Assembly: GCA_964230805.1 (NCBI GenBank)
Contig: CAXRIA010000047.1
Location: 1 to 63,856, forward strand
Origin: Flavicella sp964230805
GTDB taxonomy: Bacteria > Bacteroidota > Bacteroidia > Flavobacteriales > Flavobacteriaceae
DNA length: 63,856 bases
Direction: 5' to 3'
Shown here: positions 62,264 to 63,856 of the stretch, in pieces
Layout of the letters: the number at the start of each line of letters is the position of its first letter
How positions within the stretch are numbered: position 1 is the stretch's first letter
The notes under the pieces: generated by a model
What the model saw: only the letters and a program-made list of their open reading frames with translations
Told to the model about the DNA's origin: nothing
Databases searched by the model: none
Program-made: the position numbers and the translations under genes

Positions 62264-62652
62264 TGACCATGGAGGAGAATATAATCGCACATTATGGAGA
62301 AGAAGATTTGGCAGAGTTCAAAGAAATTATCTTAAAAAAAATTGCAAGAGCACAAGAAGATTTAGACATCTTAAATGCGGCCTACAAAAATGACAGCACC
62401 AATGGAACAGACGATACCTCTCCTACTTTCAAAGCTTTTGAAGAGGGTGCTGAAACGATGTCAAAAGAGGCAAACGTGCAATTGGCTATTCGTCAAGAAA
62501 AGTTCATAAGAGACTTGAAAAACGCCTTGCTTCGTATTGAAAATAAAACCTATGGCGTTTGTCGTGCAACGGGTAAATTGATTCAAAAAGAACGCTTGAA
62601 ATTAGTACCACATGCTACTTTGAGTATTGAAGCAAAAAAACAACAGTCTTAA
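62263..62652 (+). CDS. DksA/TraR-like protein with degenerate zinc finger
   Basis: 129 residues: helical N-terminal coiled coil (~15-95) and a DksA-like C-terminus TYGVCRATGKLIQKERLKLVPHATLS. The family CxxC...CxxC zinc site is reduced to a single Cys here; the other three positions are Thr/Gly, His/Ala and Ser/Ala. DksA binds the secondary channel of RNA polymerase; a metal-free variant may still do so. The ATG at 62263 overlaps the ileS stop; another ATG lies two codons later. Confidence 0.88.
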   Translation: MTMEENIIAHYGEEDLAEFKEIILKKIARAQEDLDILNAAYKNDSTNGTDDTSPTFKAFEEGAETMSKEANVQLAIRQEKFIRDLKNALLRIENKTYGVCRATGKLIQKERLKLVPHATLSIEAKKQQS

Positions 62653-62693
62653 ATACCCGAACAAAGATATTTAACGATCGATTTTCATCTATT

Positions 62694-63290
62694 TTGAAAA
62701 AAGCGCTTCTCATTATCATTGCTGTTTTAGCCATAGATCAAATCAGTAAAATCTGGATTAAAACAAACTTGATGCTCGGGCAAGAAATTTTTGTCTTTGA
62801 TTGGTTTCGCATTCATTTTATAGAAAACAACGGAGCTGCTTGGGGTGCTGAAATTGGTGGTAAATCAGGAAAATTGATTCTCACGCTTTTCCGTCTTTGC
62901 GCTATCGTAGGAATTGGATATTGGCTACACAAATCTATTAAAAACAAAGAGCACAATTTGTTGATTGTTGCCATTTCGCTTATTTTTTCTGGGGCACTTG
63001 GGAACATTCTTGATTCTGTTTTTTACGGGGTTCTATTCGATCATTCCAACTTTCAACTCGCGACCTTATTTGCTAAAAATTCATACGGCACCCTCTTTCA
63101 TGGCAAGGTTGTTGACATGCTTTATTTTCCCATGTGGCATGGAACTTTCCCGTCGTGGATGCCAAAATTTGGCGGCGATTCGTTCACATTCTTCAACGCT
63201 ATTTTTAATGTTGCTGACACTGCTATCTCAGTTGGTGTCGCTATTTTAATTGTCTTCGGGAAAAAAGTTTTTCCTCAGGAAAAACACTAA
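62694..63290 (+). CDS. lspA: Lipoprotein signal peptidase (signal peptidase II)
   Basis: 198-residue inner-membrane aspartyl protease that removes signal peptides of prolipoproteins. Four membrane helices; the two catalytic Asp are in GALGNILDSVFYG and NVADTAISVG; NNGAAWG is also a family block. It has an insertion between helices 3 and 4 compared with E. coli (164 aa), usual in Bacteroidota. The start is a TTG at 62694, as the next Met is after helix 1. It follows the DksA-like gene by 41 bp. Confidence 0.95.
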   Translation: MKKALLIIIAVLAIDQISKIWIKTNLMLGQEIFVFDWFRIHFIENNGAAWGAEIGGKSGKLILTLFRLCAIVGIGYWLHKSIKNKEHNLLIVAISLIFSGALGNILDSVFYGVLFDHSNFQLATLFAKNSYGTLFHGKVVDMLYFPMWHGTFPSWMPKFGGDSFTFFNAIFNVADTAISVGVAILIVFGKKVFPQEKH

Positions 63291-63351
63291 TGATCACAGC
63301 GCGAAATTTTCTTTTTTGGCACCATTTTCCGATGTGCAAAAATAAAATGAC

Positions 63352-63392
63352 GCATAAAAAAAACCTTGAATTTTCATTCAAGGTTTTTTTAT
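63352..63392. terminator. Bidirectional intrinsic terminator between lspA and glyS
   Basis: Arms AACCTTGAA (63362-63370) and TTCAAGGTT (63377-63385), flanked by A-tract and T-tract. It ends both converging genes. Confidence 0.88.
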
Positions 63393-63409
63393 AGGTTGTT
63401 TGAAAATCT

Positions 63410-63856
63410 CTAAATTTTGTTCAACCAAGAGGAAACACTCACCTCTTGATAAATAATTCCTTTCAAATCTGCGATGCGTACTCTTTTTTGCTCCATGGTA
63501 TCTCTGTGACGAATGGTCACAGAATCGTCTTGTAAAGAATCGTGATCTACCGTGATACAAAAGGGAGTTCCTGCAGCATCTTGTCTTCTATAACGCTTTC
63601 CAACGGCATCTTTTTCGTCGTAAATAACATTGAAATCAAATTTCAAATCATTCACAATTTTGCGAGCAACTTCTGGCAAACCATCTTTTTTTACCAAGGG
63701 GAAAATGGCTGCTTTGGTAGGCGCCAAAACGGAAGGTAATTTGAGCACCGTTCTGCTCGTTCCATTTTCCAATGCTTCCTCTTGCAGTGCCTTCGAAAAT
63801 ACTGCCAAAAACATTCTGTCCAATCCGATAGACGTTTCTACTACATAAGGAACGTA
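63410..63856 (-). CDS. glyS: Glycyl-tRNA synthetase C-terminus (5' partial)
   Basis: The minus-strand frame is open to the right edge of the window; the visible 148 residues begin YVPYVVETSIGLDRMFLAV, the end of the catalytic domain (class II motif 3), followed by the anticodon-binding domain (VLKLPSVLAPTKAAIFPL, YRRQDAAGTPFCITVDHD, VTIRHRDTMEQKRV). It is the single-chain dimeric GlyRS type rather than the alpha/beta tetramer. Stop at 63410, 18 bp before a terminator. Confidence 0.95.
   Translation of the reverse strand, partial: YVPYVVETSIGLDRMFLAVFSKALQEEALENGTSRTVLKLPSVLAPTKAAIFPLVKKDGLPEVARKIVNDLKFDFNVIYDEKDAVGKRYRRQDAAGTPFCITVDHDSLQDDSVTIRHRDTMEQKRVRIADLKGIIYQEVSVSSWLNKI

Noticed and set aside
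1..63856. CRISPR array, IS element, prophage or restriction-modification system
   Set aside because: No regularly spaced repeats, transposase, integrase, phage structural gene or nuclease/methylase pair was seen; all large frames belong to core families. The only methyltransferases are RNA-directed (RsmA, TrmH type).

Overview
This is a 64 kb stretch of AT-rich chromosome from a member of the Bacteroidota, most likely a (marine) Flavobacteriaceae species. The evidence is: promoters of the TAnnTTTG type in front of many genes with almost no Shine-Dalgarno sequences; TonB-dependent receptors with N-terminal carboxypeptidase-regulatory-like domains; type IX secretion (T9SS) hallmarks (a SprE/PorW-like lipoprotein and a large secreted protease with a gliding-motility-type C-terminal domain); a two-locus F1Fo ATP synthase; and a long eukaryote-like IleRS. 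No rRNA operon, insertion sequence, prophage or CRISPR array is visible. Both ends cut genes: a nitrate reductase fusion on the left and glycyl-tRNA synthetase on the right.

Layout. 0-3.3 kb: end of a nitrate/nitrite assimilation locus (NasA C-terminus fused to a NirB-like flavoprotein with a BFD [2Fe-2S] domain, then a NirA-like protein that lacks the catalytic cluster cysteines but carries a rubredoxin domain). 3.4-9.3 kb: housekeeping genes (ComM/YifB, a small orphan protein, AhcY, phosphopantetheinyl transferase, RhlE, ArfB). 9.3-12 kb: a TPP riboswitch controlling a TonB-dependent receptor, so probably thiamine uptake. 12-14.6 kb: feoA-feoB plus a tiny FeoB-associated Cys-rich membrane gene (39 aa) behind a promoter overlapped by a 17-bp palindrome. 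14.6-20.1 kb: SCO1-like protein, RseP, BioB, a stand-alone ketosynthase and a PPP-type phosphatase. 20.1-20.5 kb: gene-free region with a strong hairpin and a possible leader. 20.5-29.1 kb: atpG-A-H-F-E-B, a small membrane protein, AtpZ, bactofilin and SprE, all on the minus strand.

29.2-36 kb: nitronate-monooxygenase-like flavoprotein, PaaE-like reductase, an MBL hydrolase/subtilase/M1 peptidase operon, tRNA-Cys. 36-42.1 kb: FolB, a GlnRS with an extra C-terminal domain, and bioF-bioD-bioA. 42.1-44 kb: atpD-atpC, the second ATP synthase locus. 44-52.1 kb: a TonB-dependent receptor/SGNH-hydrolase lipoprotein pair and a 1.1 k-residue metalloprotease. 52.2-63.3 kb: RibF, SerS, a DUF4286-like protein, RsmA, MgtE, TrmH-type methyltransferase, a glucosaminidase lipoprotein, IleRS, a degenerate DksA-like protein and LspA.

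Most of the window is core metabolism and translation. The points most worth a second look are the NirA-like/rubredoxin pairing, a terminator-like hairpin between atpE and atpF, the ketosynthase beside bioB, the feo palindrome, the C-terminal extension of GlnRS, the gene-free 20.1-20.5 kb region, and a 15-bp perfect hairpin next to the promoter of the DUF4286-like gene. I do not see a clear-cut new defence or mobile system. Several starts were set by promoters lying inside the longest open frame (arfB, PaaE-like, folB, bioF, atpB, the large protease).
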